From Paraburkholderia guartelaensis (GTDB lineage Bacteria; Pseudomonadota; Gammaproteobacteria; Burkholderiales; Burkholderiaceae), in assembly GCF_004353905.1 (NCBI RefSeq), contig NZ_SMOD01000008.1, positions 1-64,000 of the forward strand: a DNA stretch of 64,000 nucleotides, given 5' to 3'. This document shows positions 16,851-25,303 of this stretch, one piece after another. The position numbers and the translations under genes are program-made. The notes beneath the pieces were generated by a model, which worked only from the letters and a program-made list of their open reading frames with translations, was not told where the DNA came from and made no database searches. Within the stretch, counting starts at the first letter, position 1. Each line of letters begins with the position of its first letter.

Positions 16851-17708
16851 ATGGCTGACGCTCAACAAGGTGGCTTCAAGCGCGTATGGTTCATCACCGG
16901 CGCGTCGCGCGGCATTGGCGCATTGATTGCCGAAGCGGCGCTCGCGGAAGGCAACGCGGTTGTGGCCGCGGGACGTAACGTCCGGGCCATCGTCGAGCGC
17001 CTCGGGGAGTCGGCTGCATTGCTGCCGGTTGCGCTGGACGTCACCGACGAGGCTCAGGCAAAGGCGGCAGCGCAGGCGGCGGTTGAAAAATTCGGCCGCA
17101 TCGACGTGCTGGTCAACAATGCCGGCTTCGGTCTGCTGGGCGCAGTGGAAGAATCCGCCGACAAGGACGTGCGCCGCATGTACGACACGAATGTATTCGG
17201 TCTGCTGAATGTCACGCGTGCCGTGTTGCCGACGATGCGGGCAAACCGCTCGGGCCACGTGATCAATATTTCATCGATTGGCGGTTATCGTGCCGCGGCC
17301 GGATTTGGCGTGTACTCGTCGACGAAGTTCGCCGTCGAAGGCATTACGGAAGCGTTGTATGCCGAGCTGAAACCGCTAGGCATTCACGCAACCGTTGTCG
17401 AGCCGGGCTATTTCCGCACCGATTTTCTGGACGCGTCCTCGCTCGTCGTCGCACCGGACGTGATCGACGACTACGACGAAACCTCGGGTGCCGTTCGCCG
17501 CAAAGCCGTGCAGATGAATCACAACCAGCCCGGCGACCCGACGAAGCTTGCGGCAGCGCTGATCACGCTCGTCGACGCGTCGAACCCGCCGTTGCGCCTT
17601 CCGCTCGGCACGGACACGCTCGCCGCCATCGCTGCGAAAAACGCTTACGTGACCGAGGAAACGCAAACGTGGAAGGATCTGTCGACATCGACTGACTTCG
17701 CCGCCTGA
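16851..17708 (+). CDS. Short-chain dehydrogenase/reductase (classical SDR)
   Basis: A 285-residue oxidoreductase. The nucleotide motif TGASRGIG is at 16-23, NNAG at 89-92, catalytic Ser at 141-142, and YSSTK (Y155, K159) is intact. An acidic residue after the second strand is replaced by AAGRN, suggesting NADP(H) preference. The 100-residue region after the active site includes EPGYFRTDFLDASSL, common in uncharacterised SDRs that reduce aldehydes or ketones. ATG 16851 has AGGAGA 7 nt upstream. It is divergent from, and probably activated by, the LysR at 15799-16731. The substrate is unknown. Confidence 0.92.
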   Translation: MADAQQGGFKRVWFITGASRGIGALIAEAALAEGNAVVAAGRNVRAIVERLGESAALLPVALDVTDEAQAKAAAQAAVEKFGRIDVLVNNAGFGLLGAVEESADKDVRRMYDTNVFGLLNVTRAVLPTMRANRSGHVINISSIGGYRAAAGFGVYSSTKFAVEGITEALYAELKPLGIHATVVEPGYFRTDFLDASSLVVAPDVIDDYDETSGAVRRKAVQMNHNQPGDPTKLAAALITLVDASNPPLRLPLGTDTLAAIAAKNAYVTEETQTWKDLSTSTDFAA

Positions 17709-17745
17709 GTGCCCTGGCAATGTGACCCGCGGCCCGCGCCGTTCC

Positions 17746-18369
17746 TCATGGCGTACCGTTTGCGCAATGCACAGCAAACCCGGGCCGTTCGGCAAGCCGT
17801 TCGAAATACGCAGAAACAGCCGGCAAATGCGGATGCTCGAACGGCGTGCCGAACCAGCGGTTCATCGACAATCCAACTGGAATATCGGCAAGCGAGAATT
17901 GCGCGCCGGCAACGAACGCGCCGGTCGCCTGCAGCCGCGCGTCGAGAATGCGCATATGCCGGGTCCAGTTCTCGATGGAAAGGGCAATATCGTTCGTTGC
18001 CTGGTGAGCAGGCGACGCTCTGACCAGGCCGAGAAATGCATAGCTCCACGAACGGTTCAGGTCGGTCGCCTGCCAGTCCATCCACTGATCGACGCGTGCA
18101 CGCGCAAACGCATCGGCAGGATAGAGATGCGCGCCGCCATAGCGCGTCGCCAGATAACGGATGATGGTGTTCGACTCCCACAGAACGAAATCGCCGTCCT
18201 TGATGACCGGCACGAGCGCGTTGGGATTCAATGCGAGGAATTCCGGCGTATGCGTCGAGCGAAAGCCCGAGCCCCAATCCTCACGCTCGAAGGGAAGATT
18301 CAACTCGACACAGGTCCAGAGCACCTTGCGAACGTTGATGGACGATGCTTTTCCAAGGATGTTGAGCAT
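17746..18369 (-). CDS. Glutathione S-transferase family protein
   Basis: A 207-residue GST. The N-terminal thioredoxin-like domain starts [20 protein letters not shown], with the cis-Pro/glutathione motif [23 protein letters not shown] near 50-72. The all-helical C-terminal domain follows, with [18 protein letters not shown]. The S-x-N-V-R-K pattern suits the bacterial theta/beta-like group that uses Ser as catalytic residue. No good ribosome binding site is visible upstream of ATG 18369, yet longer forms are not protein-like. It is convergent with the SDR gene and divergent from the next GST gene, 176 nt apart. Confidence 0.9.
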   Translation of the reverse strand: MLNILGKASSINVRKVLWTCVELNLPFEREDWGSGFRSTHTPEFLALNPNALVPVIKDGDFVLWESNTIIRYLATRYGGAHLYPADAFARARVDQWMDWQATDLNRSWSYAFLGLVRASPAHQATNDIALSIENWTRHMRILDARLQATGAFVAGAQFSLADIPVGLSMNRWFGTPFEHPHLPAVSAYFERLAERPGFAVHCANGTP

Positions 18370-18545
18370 ATCGAAAGGAAAGAAGAGGGAACCGCGCCGG
18401 TCCACGATACGTGAAGCGTTTCGCCGCCGCCATGTACAGTTCACCGAACATGCGCCGCTGCAGTTCTCACCAGCGCTTGCAATCGGCACGCAACCGGTGC
18501 ATGGTTCAACGACTTGCCCCCGGACTCGAACCAGGAGACTCAACG

Positions 18546-19205
18546 ATGTCGCTCGCGCTATATGGTCATCCGTTTTCCTCGTACACGCAGAAGGTGCTCG
18601 TCGCGCTGTACGAGAACGACACACCTTTCGAGTTTCGCGGCGTCGGTCCGGATTCGCCCGAGCATACGGCGCAGTGGCTGCAACGCTGGCCGCTACGCAA
18701 GTTTCCGGTGCTCGTGGACCGCGAACGCAACGTTGCGGAAACCAGCATCATCATCGAATACCTGCAACTCGCGCATCCTGGGCCGGTGCGCCTGCTGCCT
18801 GCCGATCCCATGGCCGCGCTCGACGTGCGCTTTCTCGACCGCTTCTTCGACCTGCATGTCATGACGCCCGTGCAACGCGCCGTGGATGGCGCATTGACCG
18901 GCGACCCGGCGAGGCGCGACGAAGGGCGCGCCTTTGCTGAGGAAAAGCTCGAACTCGCCTATGGATGGCTCGAAGGCCATCTGGCGGGCAAGACGTGGGC
19001 GGCGGGCGAGGACTATACGATGGCGGACTGCGCCGCGTCCTCGTCGCTGTTCTATGCGGACTGGACGCATCGCATCGCCCCGGCTTATCCCGTCCTGCGC
19101 GCCTATCGCGAGCGCCTGCTTGCGCGGCCTTCGTTCGCGCGGGCCGTGAACGAGGCGCGGCCATATCGTCCGCTCTTTCCGCTCGGCGCACCGGATCGCG
19201 ACTGA
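18546..19205 (+). CDS. Glutathione S-transferase family protein
   Basis: A 219-residue GST. The thioredoxin-like domain is [20 protein letters not shown], with the cis-Pro motif [22 protein letters not shown]. The helical domain includes [21 protein letters not shown]. The P-x-S-x-Y-T-Q-K-V active-site loop has a Ser at the position used for thiolate activation in this subgroup. ATG 18546 has AGGAGA at good spacing. It is divergent from the other GST, to which it is only distantly similar, so this is not a simple tandem duplication. The substrate is unknown. Confidence 0.9.
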   Translation: MSLALYGHPFSSYTQKVLVALYENDTPFEFRGVGPDSPEHTAQWLQRWPLRKFPVLVDRERNVAETSIIIEYLQLAHPGPVRLLPADPMAALDVRFLDRFFDLHVMTPVQRAVDGALTGDPARRDEGRAFAEEKLELAYGWLEGHLAGKTWAAGEDYTMADCAASSSLFYADWTHRIAPAYPVLRAYRERLLARPSFARAVNEARPYRPLFPLGAPDRD

Positions 19206-19248
19206 CGCGATTCGATCAGGGCTGCGAAGTAAGCGCGGCACCATTGTG

Positions 19249-19283
19249 AAAGAGGCTTGCACGATGCCATGCAAGCCTCTTTT
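19249..19283. terminator. Bidirectional intrinsic terminator
   Basis: A 13-bp stem, AAAGAGGCTTGCA against TGCAAGCCTCTTT, with A- and T-rich flanks on either side. It lies between the convergent GST gene and the small hydrophilic protein gene and can serve both strands. Confidence 0.85.
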
Positions 19284-19301
19284 GCTTTGCAGACAACGAA
19301 A

Positions 19302-19490
19302 TCAACCCACCGAAGGCTCACCTTCGCCTGACTGCTTGCCGGGGCGGTCGGCGGGCGACTGCTTGCGCGACTTGTCATCGCGCTCCGGCATGGCACTGCG
19401 CTGGTCGTCGCTGTGCTCGGTGTGTTTCTGCTGGTTTTCGTTGGCTTTGCTGGCGCCATTTTCATGGGGCTTCGGGTTGCTGGCGGTCAT
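19302..19490 (-). CDS. Small, highly hydrophilic protein
   Basis: A 62-residue protein rich in Lys, Glu, Asp, Ser, Asn and Gln and with almost no hydrophobic residues. It starts MTASNPKPHENGASKANENQ and ends with GEGEPSVG. It is predicted to be disordered. ATG 19490 has GAGAGGA upstream, which supports translation. I do not recognise a family with certainty; similar short stress-type proteins are common in Burkholderia. It shares the bidirectional terminator at 19249-19283. Confidence 0.65.
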   Translation of the reverse strand: MTASNPKPHENGASKANENQQKHTEHSDDQRSAMPERDDKSRKQSPADRPGKQSGEGEPSVG

Positions 19491-19557
19491 CGTTCCTCTC
19501 CCATATTGGTAGGCCCGCCAGATCCCGCAAGGCTCGCGCCCGGGGCGTGAATACGCC

Positions 19558-20190
19558 TTAAGCGCTTTCGCGCTCCTTGAGCCGTTTGCGATGCGCGGCA
19601 ACTTTCGCGCGATTCCCGCAGATCGCCATGCTGCACCAGCGGCGCGCGTGACCGCGTGTGTGGTCGGCGAAGAGCAGCGTACATTTCGGGCCTTCGCAGG
19701 CTTTCACATGGGTGAAGTCTTGCTCGCAGACCAGTTTCGCCAGCGCTTCGGCGATGGGCATCAAGAGCGATTCCGGCGTTTTCCAGCGGCGATTCACGCG
19801 GTATTCGAGTGCCGCTGCGCCCTCACCGCCGGCCGCAACGACTTCGCCATAGCGGTCGTCACGCGCAAGTAGACCGTTGAGCGGCGCGAGTGCGCTCAAA
19901 TCGGCGCCGGCGAGCGGCCGGCCTTTTGTTTCCTGCACGAAGCACCTGAACCACTCGCGCAGCGCGCGCGCCTCGCCTGCGACGGTGTCGAACTCGGCCG
20001 CGGTGAACTGCGCGCGCATGGCGGCAAGCGCCGACGCGGGGACCATGCCCGCCTGATCGAGCCAGGATAGCAAACCTTCGCCGTCGGCGATCCAGTCGAT
20101 GGGAACGTCTACCGGTGTGGCAACCGAGTTCAGGAAGTCGAGCCCCGGCGCATCGGCCACGAATATCGCAGGTATTGGACGGTAGTCCAT
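19558..20190 (-). CDS. CGNR zinc finger / ABATE domain regulator
   Basis: A 210-residue protein with an ABATE (DUF1470) N-terminal domain (DAPGLDFLNSVATP onward, residues 10-140). The C-terminal CGNR zinc finger has candidate ligands C165, C170, C186 and C191, and the CGNR motif at 191-194 followed by AKVAAHRKR. Such proteins are thought to be stress-linked transcription regulators. It is divergent from the hydrolase-hydrolase-SDR operon at 20315-22702. Repeated GTAACC/GGTTAC boxes lie between them, so it is the likely regulator of that operon. Confidence 0.9.
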   Translation of the reverse strand: MDYRPIPAIFVADAPGLDFLNSVATPVDVPIDWIADGEGLLSWLDQAGMVPASALAAMRAQFTAAEFDTVAGEARALREWFRCFVQETKGRPLAGADLSALAPLNGLLARDDRYGEVVAAGGEGAAALEYRVNRRWKTPESLLMPIAEALAKLVCEQDFTHVKACEGPKCTLLFADHTRGHARRWCSMAICGNRAKVAAHRKRLKERESA

Positions 20191-20227
20191 TTTCTCGCCG
20201 CAAAAGGGTAATCAGGGTGCATTCAGT

Positions 20228-20300
20228 GTAACCGTCAAAAACGACCTTGACAAGTTACATCTCTGGTTAGTAACCTCTAAAACATCATCAACACGGTTAC
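20228..20300. promoter_or_regulatory. Repeated GTAACC boxes and a candidate promoter
   Basis: GTAACCG (20228-20234), GTTAC (20254-20258), the 11-bp palindrome GGTTAGTAACC (20265-20275) and GGTTAC (20295-20300) recur in both orientations. A TTGACA at 20247-20252 followed after 18 bp by TAACCT gives a plausible plus-strand promoter overlapping the palindrome. Binding by the CGNR protein is inference. Confidence 0.5.
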
Positions 20301-20314
20301 GAAAGGAGCGGAGC

Positions 20315-21010
20315 ATGTCTCACGGTCAAGCGAGCGTGGTGCTGGCGCACGGCGCATGGGCGGATGGATCGAGCTGGAGCAAGGTGATCGAGCGGCTGAA
20401 CCGGCAGGGCATCGAGGCCGTGGCGGCCCCGCTCCCGCTCACTTCACTGAGTGACGACGTGGCGGCGCTCGAGCGCACGCTCGAACGGGTCGAGGGCCCG
20501 GTCGTGCTGGCCGGGCATGCGTACGCGGGGGCTGTGATCGGCGCCGCGCGTGCTGCGAATGTCGCGGCACTGGTGTACGTGGCCGCGCTTGCGCCTGACG
20601 AAGGCGAAACCGTGGCCGACGTGTTCTATCGCGGGAAGACGCACCCGCAGGCGCCGCAACTCGCGCCCGACCGGCACGGCTGGATCTGGCTGCCGCAGGA
20701 GGCGTTTGCGAACGCATTCGCGCAGCATGCCACCGAGCAGGAGGCGTCGGCGCTCGCCGCGATCCAGCGTCCGATTGCGGCGGCATGTATCGGCGAGGCG
20801 GTGGCGCGGCCGCTGTGGAGAGACCGGCCGGCCTGGTTTCTCGTCGCCGGCGAGGACCGCATGATCGATCCCGATACGCAGCGCTTCATGGCAAGCCGGA
20901 TGAACGCCCAGGTCCGCGCCCACGAAGTCGACCACACGCCCAGCGTCACGGCGCCCGATGCCGTGGCCGAGGTCATCGCCGAAGCCGTTCGGTCTGTCTC
21001 TTCGCGCTAA
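20315..21010 (+). CDS. Alpha/beta hydrolase-fold protein lacking the nucleophile Ser
   Basis: A 231-residue protein with the oxyanion segment VVLAHGAWADGSSW (8-21) and a His near the end in EVDHTPSVTAP. It resembles the methylesterase or salicylate-esterase-like group (AB hydrolase 6). The nucleophile elbow, normally G-H-S-Y-G-G, reads GHAYAG (67-72), with Ala at 69. Hydrolase activity by the usual mechanism is therefore doubtful; a cofactor-free or binding role is possible. AGGAG precedes ATG 20315. First gene of a three-gene operon, divergent from the CGNR regulator. Confidence 0.88.
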   Translation: MSHGQASVVLAHGAWADGSSWSKVIERLNRQGIEAVAAPLPLTSLSDDVAALERTLERVEGPVVLAGHAYAGAVIGAARAANVAALVYVAALAPDEGETVADVFYRGKTHPQAPQLAPDRHGWIWLPQEAFANAFAQHATEQEASALAAIQRPIAAACIGEAVARPLWRDRPAWFLVAGEDRMIDPDTQRFMASRMNAQVRAHEVDHTPSVTAPDAVAEVIAEAVRSVSSR

Positions 21011-21044
21011 ACGCGCGGTTTTCCGTTCACCTCTGGAGGAACCC

Positions 21045-21896
21045 ATGACTGCCATTGCCTACCGCCGCGCCGATGTCGACGGCTACAACGTGTTCTACCG
21101 GGAAGCCGGGCGCGTCGGAGCGCCGAAGCTCCTGCTCTTGCACGGCTTTCCGAGTTCCGGCCACATGTTCCGCGACCTCATTCCCAAGCTGGCCGACCGC
21201 TTTCATATTGTCGCGCCGGATCTGCCGGGCTTCGGTCAATCGGACTTGCCGGACCGGGAGGAATTCGCGTACACGTTCGAGAACATCGCGAAGGTGATGG
21301 CGCGTTTCACCGAGCGCATCGGCTTCGACCGGTTTGCGGTGTACGTGTTCGACTACGGCGCGCCCACGGGCTTTCGCCTCGCGCTCGCGCATCCCGAGCG
21401 CATCACGGCGATCATTTCGCAAAACGGCAACGCCTACGAGGAAGGCCTGAGCGACGGCTGGAATCCGATTCGCGCTTACTGGCAAGACGCGTCGCCGGCC
21501 AATCGCGAAGCGTTGCGCGCGATGCTCAGTCGCGAAGCGACGATCTGGCAATACACGCACGGCGTGCCCGATGCGTCGGCGGTGTCGCCGGACGGCTATT
21601 CGCTCGACGACTACTATATGAACCGCCCCGGCGCGCACGAGATCCAGCTCGACCTGTTCCGCGACTATCGGAACAATGTTGCGCTCTACGCCGAGTTTCA
21701 GGCGTATTTCCGCACGCATCGTCCGCCGTTTCTCGCCGTGTGGGGCAAGAACGATCCGTTCTTCCTGCCTCCCGGTGCGGAGGCATTCAAGCGCGACTTG
21801 CCGCAAGCCGTGGTGCGCTTTTTCGACACCGGCCACTTCGCACTGGAAACGCACGCCGACGAGATCGCCACGGCGATCACGGAATTTCTCGAATGA
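21045..21896 (+). CDS. Alpha/beta hydrolase with Asp nucleophile, haloalkane dehalogenase/epoxide hydrolase-like
   Basis: A 283-residue protein. HGFPSSGHMF (33-42) is the oxyanion motif and VFDYGAPTGF (101-110) the nucleophile elbow with D103, as in haloalkane dehalogenases and epoxide hydrolases. The later acid is in WGKNDPFF and the general base His in TGHFALETH. A cap domain lies between. The expected reaction is hydrolysis of a C-halogen or epoxide bond, with unknown substrate. ATG 21045 has GGAGG 6-7 nt upstream and lies 34 nt after the preceding gene, in the same operon. Confidence 0.9.
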   Translation: MTAIAYRRADVDGYNVFYREAGRVGAPKLLLLHGFPSSGHMFRDLIPKLADRFHIVAPDLPGFGQSDLPDREEFAYTFENIAKVMARFTERIGFDRFAVYVFDYGAPTGFRLALAHPERITAIISQNGNAYEEGLSDGWNPIRAYWQDASPANREALRAMLSREATIWQYTHGVPDASAVSPDGYSLDDYYMNRPGAHEIQLDLFRDYRNNVALYAEFQAYFRTHRPPFLAVWGKNDPFFLPPGAEAFKRDLPQAVVRFFDTGHFALETHADEIATAITEFLE

Positions 21897-21931
21897 TGGT
21901 TGGCAATACTGATCGAACGAGGAGTGGGAAG

Positions 21932-22702
21932 ATGGCCAGCAAAGTCGCAATCGTAACGGGCGCGAGTCAGGGGATTGGCCGCTCGACGGCCGTGAGGTTG
22001 GCGCGTGACTTCGACGCGATAGTGGTGGTGGCGCGCAACCGCGAGCAGCTCGAAGAGACCGCTACGCAGGTGAGAGACGCGGGCGCCGAGGCGCTCGTCA
22101 TCGACATCGATCTTTCGCTTGCCGATGCGGCGCGGCAAGTGGTCGAGCAAACGCTCACGGCGTACGGGCGTATCGACGCCCTGCTCAACATTGCGGGCGC
22201 GGTGCCGCAGATCGACCTGTTTGAGATGACCGACGAGCAATGGGAGCGCGGCCTCGCGCTCAAACTGCACGGCGCGCGACGATTGACGATCGAAGCGTGG
22301 CCGGCACTGAAGGCCAGCTCGGGCGCGGTCGTGCTGATGTCGGGCAATTCGGCCGTGTTTCCGAAGGCGCCTTATGCGGCCGTGGGCACGATCAACGCGG
22401 CGATCGTCGCACTGGCAAAGGCCTTTTCGGACCGCGGTATCGCTGACGGTGTGCAGGTCAACAGCGTGCTGCCCGGCCCCGTGATGACAGGGCGCCGCCA
22501 GTCGTACCTGGAACACTGGGCGCCGCTGCACGACATGAGCGTCGAGGAAGCCACGGCGAGGTTCCCTGCGGAAGCAGGCATTGCGCGCTACGGCACCCCC
22601 GAGGAAATCGCCGAATTGATGGCGTTTATCGTCTCGCCCGCCGCGCACTGGATGACCGGCACGACACTGAGGATGGACGGCGGCGAGGTCAAGTCGATCT
22701 GA
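21932..22702 (+). CDS. SDR family protein with degenerate active site
   Basis: A 256-residue Rossmann-fold SDR. TGASQGIG is at 9-16, NIAG at 86-89 in place of NNAG, and the C-terminal LRMDGGEVKSI ends the protein. The catalytic YxxxK reads YAAVG (Y148, G152), so the Lys is missing, although a Ser (137 or 140) is kept in LMSGNSA. The chemistry may be altered, or the family may use another residue. ATG 21932 has GGAG upstream and starts 35 nt after the dehalogenase-like gene. Third gene of the operon. Confidence 0.9.
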   Translation: MASKVAIVTGASQGIGRSTAVRLARDFDAIVVVARNREQLEETATQVRDAGAEALVIDIDLSLADAARQVVEQTLTAYGRIDALLNIAGAVPQIDLFEMTDEQWERGLALKLHGARRLTIEAWPALKASSGAVVLMSGNSAVFPKAPYAAVGTINAAIVALAKAFSDRGIADGVQVNSVLPGPVMTGRRQSYLEHWAPLHDMSVEEATARFPAEAGIARYGTPEEIAELMAFIVSPAAHWMTGTTLRMDGGEVKSI

Positions 22703-22713
22703 GCGCGATCTGA

Positions 22714-22755
22714 ACGGCGAGGCGCACTCGTTCCTGCGCTGGCGCGCCTCGCCGT
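22714..22755. terminator. Strong hairpin after the SDR gene
   Basis: A perfect 12-bp stem, ACGGCGAGGCGC (22714-22725) against GCGCCTCGCCGT (22744-22755). It lies 11 nt after the SDR stop. No T-tract follows, so it may be a weak terminator or an mRNA-stabilising end. Confidence 0.5.
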
Positions 22756-22990
22756 ACCGGATGGATGCGTGTACAACAGATGACGCAGGCGCCCGCCTGC
22801 GTTTGCGCCTGGGTCCCCCGTTTTGCCCACATTGCGCACACGGGGTATCATCACGACCTCATCGGTAATACATCAACACCCCCCAATACGATCCGGACAC
22901 CTCGCGTGAAGCGCAGGTGAGCATCGGCGCGCGCCTTCGCAGGCCGCCGCGTTCGATGCAGATCGACATCTCAAGCTTGCAGGAAAGGTC

Positions 22991-23071
22991 ATGAAACGAG
23001 ATTTGGCGGGGTGGGTGTTGTCTACGCGGTCGTCGGGGGACGCCGCCGCAGCCGTGCGAGCGGCGGCATGA
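22991..23071 (+). CDS. Possible 26-codon leader ORF
   Basis: ATG at 22991 with an AGGAAAGG box just upstream opens a 26-residue peptide that begins MKRDLAGWVLSTRSS and ends in an Ala-rich stretch. Its TGA overlaps the ATG of the DUF3649 gene in an ATGA arrangement (23068-23071), suggesting translational coupling. No homologue is recognised. It could be a real leader peptide or a chance ORF. Confidence 0.35.
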   Translation: MKRDLAGWVLSTRSSGDAAAAVRAAA

Positions 23072-23412
23072 GCGCCGCGCTTCTTCGCATGCGCCGCGTG
23101 GGCCCGCTTGCCGCGCGCATCGCCGGCGCGATTTTCGGCGGCTATGCGCTGGGCGCTCTCGCGAGCGTGGCCGCGCTTGCGCTGCCGATGAGTGCACCGC
23201 AAGGCGTCATCACGGGCATGCTCGCGAGCTTCATTTTTTACGCGGGTGCGGTGATCTGGGTGTTTCTCGCGCGTAGCGCGCGGCGTGCGTGGGCCGGTCT
23301 GCTGCTCGCGGTGCTGCCGCTCGCGCTGGCGGCATGGTGGGCTTCGTCGCCGGTTGCGCACGCAACGTCTGCGGCATCCACTGTAGCGTCGGCGGGAGGC
23401 GCGCAGCCATGA
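23068..23412 (+). CDS. DUF3649 family membrane protein
   Basis: A 114-residue protein with three predicted TM segments: IAGAIFGGYALGALASVAALAL, GMLASFIFYAGAVIWVFLA and AGLLLAVLPLALAAWW. DUF3649 proteins occur almost always in front of a PepSY siderophore-reductase-like protein in iron-uptake loci, as here. The start at 23068 overlaps the stop of the small ORF upstream, and its own TGA overlaps the ATG of the PepSY gene (23409-23412). Its function is probably as a small partner in the inner-membrane complex; this is inferred. Confidence 0.85.
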   Translation: MSAALLRMRRVGPLAARIAGAIFGGYALGALASVAALALPMSAPQGVITGMLASFIFYAGAVIWVFLARSARRAWAGLLLAVLPLALAAWWASSPVAHATSAASTVASAGGAQP

Positions 23413-25022
23413 AGCACCCAGACAAACAACCGCAAGCGCGCGGCGTGCGCCAGAGCATGTCCGATCTCCATACGTGGGCCGGTCTGCTCGTCGGCTGGAT
23501 TCTCTACGCGATGTTCCTGACCGGCACGGTCAGCTACTTCAAGGAGGAGATATCGCAATGGATGCGGCCCGAACTCGCGCATCAACAGATCACGCCCGAC
23601 CCCGCCGCCGTCGCGCAGCGCGTGAATGACACGCTCGAAACGCTCGCGGCGGGCAGTCCGCAATGGAGCATGCAACTGCCGACCACGCGTAGCAATATCG
23701 CCAGTGCGTTCTGGCGCATGCCGGCTACGGCGTCTGGCAAGCGCGCCTTCGGCGAAGCGACGTTCGATCCCGCAACGGGCAACAAGGTAAGCGCGCGCGA
23801 CACGCTGGGCGGCGAGTTCTTCTATCGCTTCCATTTCCAGTTCTATTACCTGCCGGTGATATGGGGACGCTGGCTGGCCGGCCTGTGCGCGATGTTCATG
23901 CTCGTGGCGATCGTGAGCGGCGTGATCACGCACAAGAAAATCTTCGTCGACTTCTTCACGTTCCGCTGGGGCAAGGGCCAGCGTTCCTGGCTCGATGCCC
24001 ATAACGCGCTTTCGGTGTTCGGTCTGCCGTTCCACCTCATGATCACGTACACGGGCCTCGTCACGCTGATGACGATGTACATGCCATGGGGCGCGCAAAC
24101 CGCGCTGAAGACCCCCGCGCAGCGCGAAGCACTCACCGCGCAGATGAGCGCATATATCCAGCCCGGCAAGCCGCTCGGCGTGAAAGCCCCGCTCGCACCG
24201 GTCGACGCGATGGTGCGCGAAGCGCAGGCGCGCTGGGGACGGGACAACGTGCTGCGCGTGACGGTGACGAACCCCGGCGACGCAAGCGCGCGCGTGGCGG
24301 TGGCGCGGGGCGAGGCGGCGCGCGTGTCGATGAGCCCGCAGTACCTGCTGTTCGATGGCGTGAGCGGCAAACTGCTCGCCGTGAAAGACAGCGTGGGCGG
24401 TGCGGCCGAAACACGCGGCGTGCTGTACGCGCTGCATATGGGACGCTTCAGCGACCTGCAGCTGCGCTGGCTGTATTTCATCGTGAGCCTGGCGGGCACG
24501 GCGATGGTCGGCACCGGGCTCGTGATGTGGACGGTGAAGCGCCGCCAGAAGCTGCCCGATCCCGAGCGGCCGTACTTCGGCTTTCGCTTCGTGGAGCGTC
24601 TGAATATCGCGAGCATCGCCGGCCTCTCTATTGCGATGACGGGCTATTTGTGGGCCAACCGACTGCTGCCCGTTTCGTTGATGCATCGGGCGGAAGCGGA
24701 AATCAACGCGTTCTTCGCAATCTGGGCAGCCACGCTGTTTTACGCGCTCGCTCGCCCCGCCAAACGCGCCTGGATCGAGTTGCTGTGGTTCGCGTCTGCG
24801 TTGCTGGCGTTGTTGCCGGTGCTCAATGCGTTGACGACGCAGCGCCCGCTTTGGCGCAGTCTCGCGAATGGCGACTGGGTCTATGCCGGTTTCGATCTGA
24901 TGATGTGGGCGCTCGCCGCGCTGCACGCCGCACTCGCGATACGCACGGCGCGGCACCGGCCGAGTGCGAAGGCGGCCGGCAAGCGTCGCGTGAGTGCGCT
25001 TGCGGCGCAGGAGGACGCATGA
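23409..25022 (+). CDS. PepSY-associated TM protein, siderophore reductase-like (FoxB/PiuB type)
   Basis: A 537-residue inner-membrane protein. The first TM follows MSDLHTWAGLLVGWILYAMFLTG, and a large periplasmic region to about 140 follows. GGEFFYRFHFQFYYL and WLAGLCAMFMLVAIVSGVITHKKIF are typical of the PepSY_TM family, and KGQRSWLDAHNALSVFGLPFH holds conserved His residues. The C-terminal part has several further TMs. Relatives reduce ferric siderophores at the inner membrane. The three-gene order DUF3649-PepSY-DUF3325 supports an iron-acquisition role. No clear Fur box or adjacent TonB receptor is seen. Confidence 0.9.
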   Translation: MKHPDKQPQARGVRQSMSDLHTWAGLLVGWILYAMFLTGTVSYFKEEISQWMRPELAHQQITPDPAAVAQRVNDTLETLAAGSPQWSMQLPTTRSNIASAFWRMPATASGKRAFGEATFDPATGNKVSARDTLGGEFFYRFHFQFYYLPVIWGRWLAGLCAMFMLVAIVSGVITHKKIFVDFFTFRWGKGQRSWLDAHNALSVFGLPFHLMITYTGLVTLMTMYMPWGAQTALKTPAQREALTAQMSAYIQPGKPLGVKAPLAPVDAMVREAQARWGRDNVLRVTVTNPGDASARVAVARGEAARVSMSPQYLLFDGVSGKLLAVKDSVGGAAETRGVLYALHMGRFSDLQLRWLYFIVSLAGTAMVGTGLVMWTVKRRQKLPDPERPYFGFRFVERLNIASIAGLSIAMTGYLWANRLLPVSLMHRAEAEINAFFAIWAATLFYALARPAKRAWIELLWFASALLALLPVLNALTTQRPLWRSLANGDWVYAGFDLMMWALAALHAALAIRTARHRPSAKAAGKRRVSALAAQEDA

Positions 25023-25303
25023 TGCCGATTTTCGCTTTGGTGTTGTGCGTACCTGCCTTTGCGTGCCTCGCGATGGCCATGGAGCGTCATCAGGAGACGC
25101 TGTTCAGCGCGCGATTGCCCGCCGTGCTTTCCCGCGTTCTGCGCTGTGTCGGATGGTGTGTGTTGCTCGCTGCGCTGTGGCTGGCCGTTGCGGGGAAGGG
25201 CTGGGCGTTGGGGCTCGTCTGGTATAGCGGCTGCACGAGTCTCGCGGCAGGCATCGTGTATGGACTCCTGATTGTTTATGCGCGACGAACAACGGTGCGG
25301 TGA
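25019..25303 (+). CDS. DUF3325 family membrane protein
   Basis: A 94-residue protein with three hydrophobic segments: IFALVLCVPAFACLAMAM, VGWCVLLAALWLAVAG and TSLAAGIVYGLLIVY. It belongs to the small DUF3325 family found behind PepSY siderophore-reductase genes. The ATG at 25019 overlaps the preceding TGA at 25020-25022, so translation is coupled. It is the third and last gene of the operon; its function is unknown. Confidence 0.85.
   Translation: MMPIFALVLCVPAFACLAMAMERHQETLFSARLPAVLSRVLRCVGWCVLLAALWLAVAGKGWALGLVWYSGCTSLAAGIVYGLLIVYARRTTVR

Noticed and set aside
23238..24956. A 572-codon minus-strand frame opposite the PepSY gene
   Set aside because: His/Arg-rich shadow; the plus-strand frame has clear TM segments and family motifs and ATGA-coupled neighbours.
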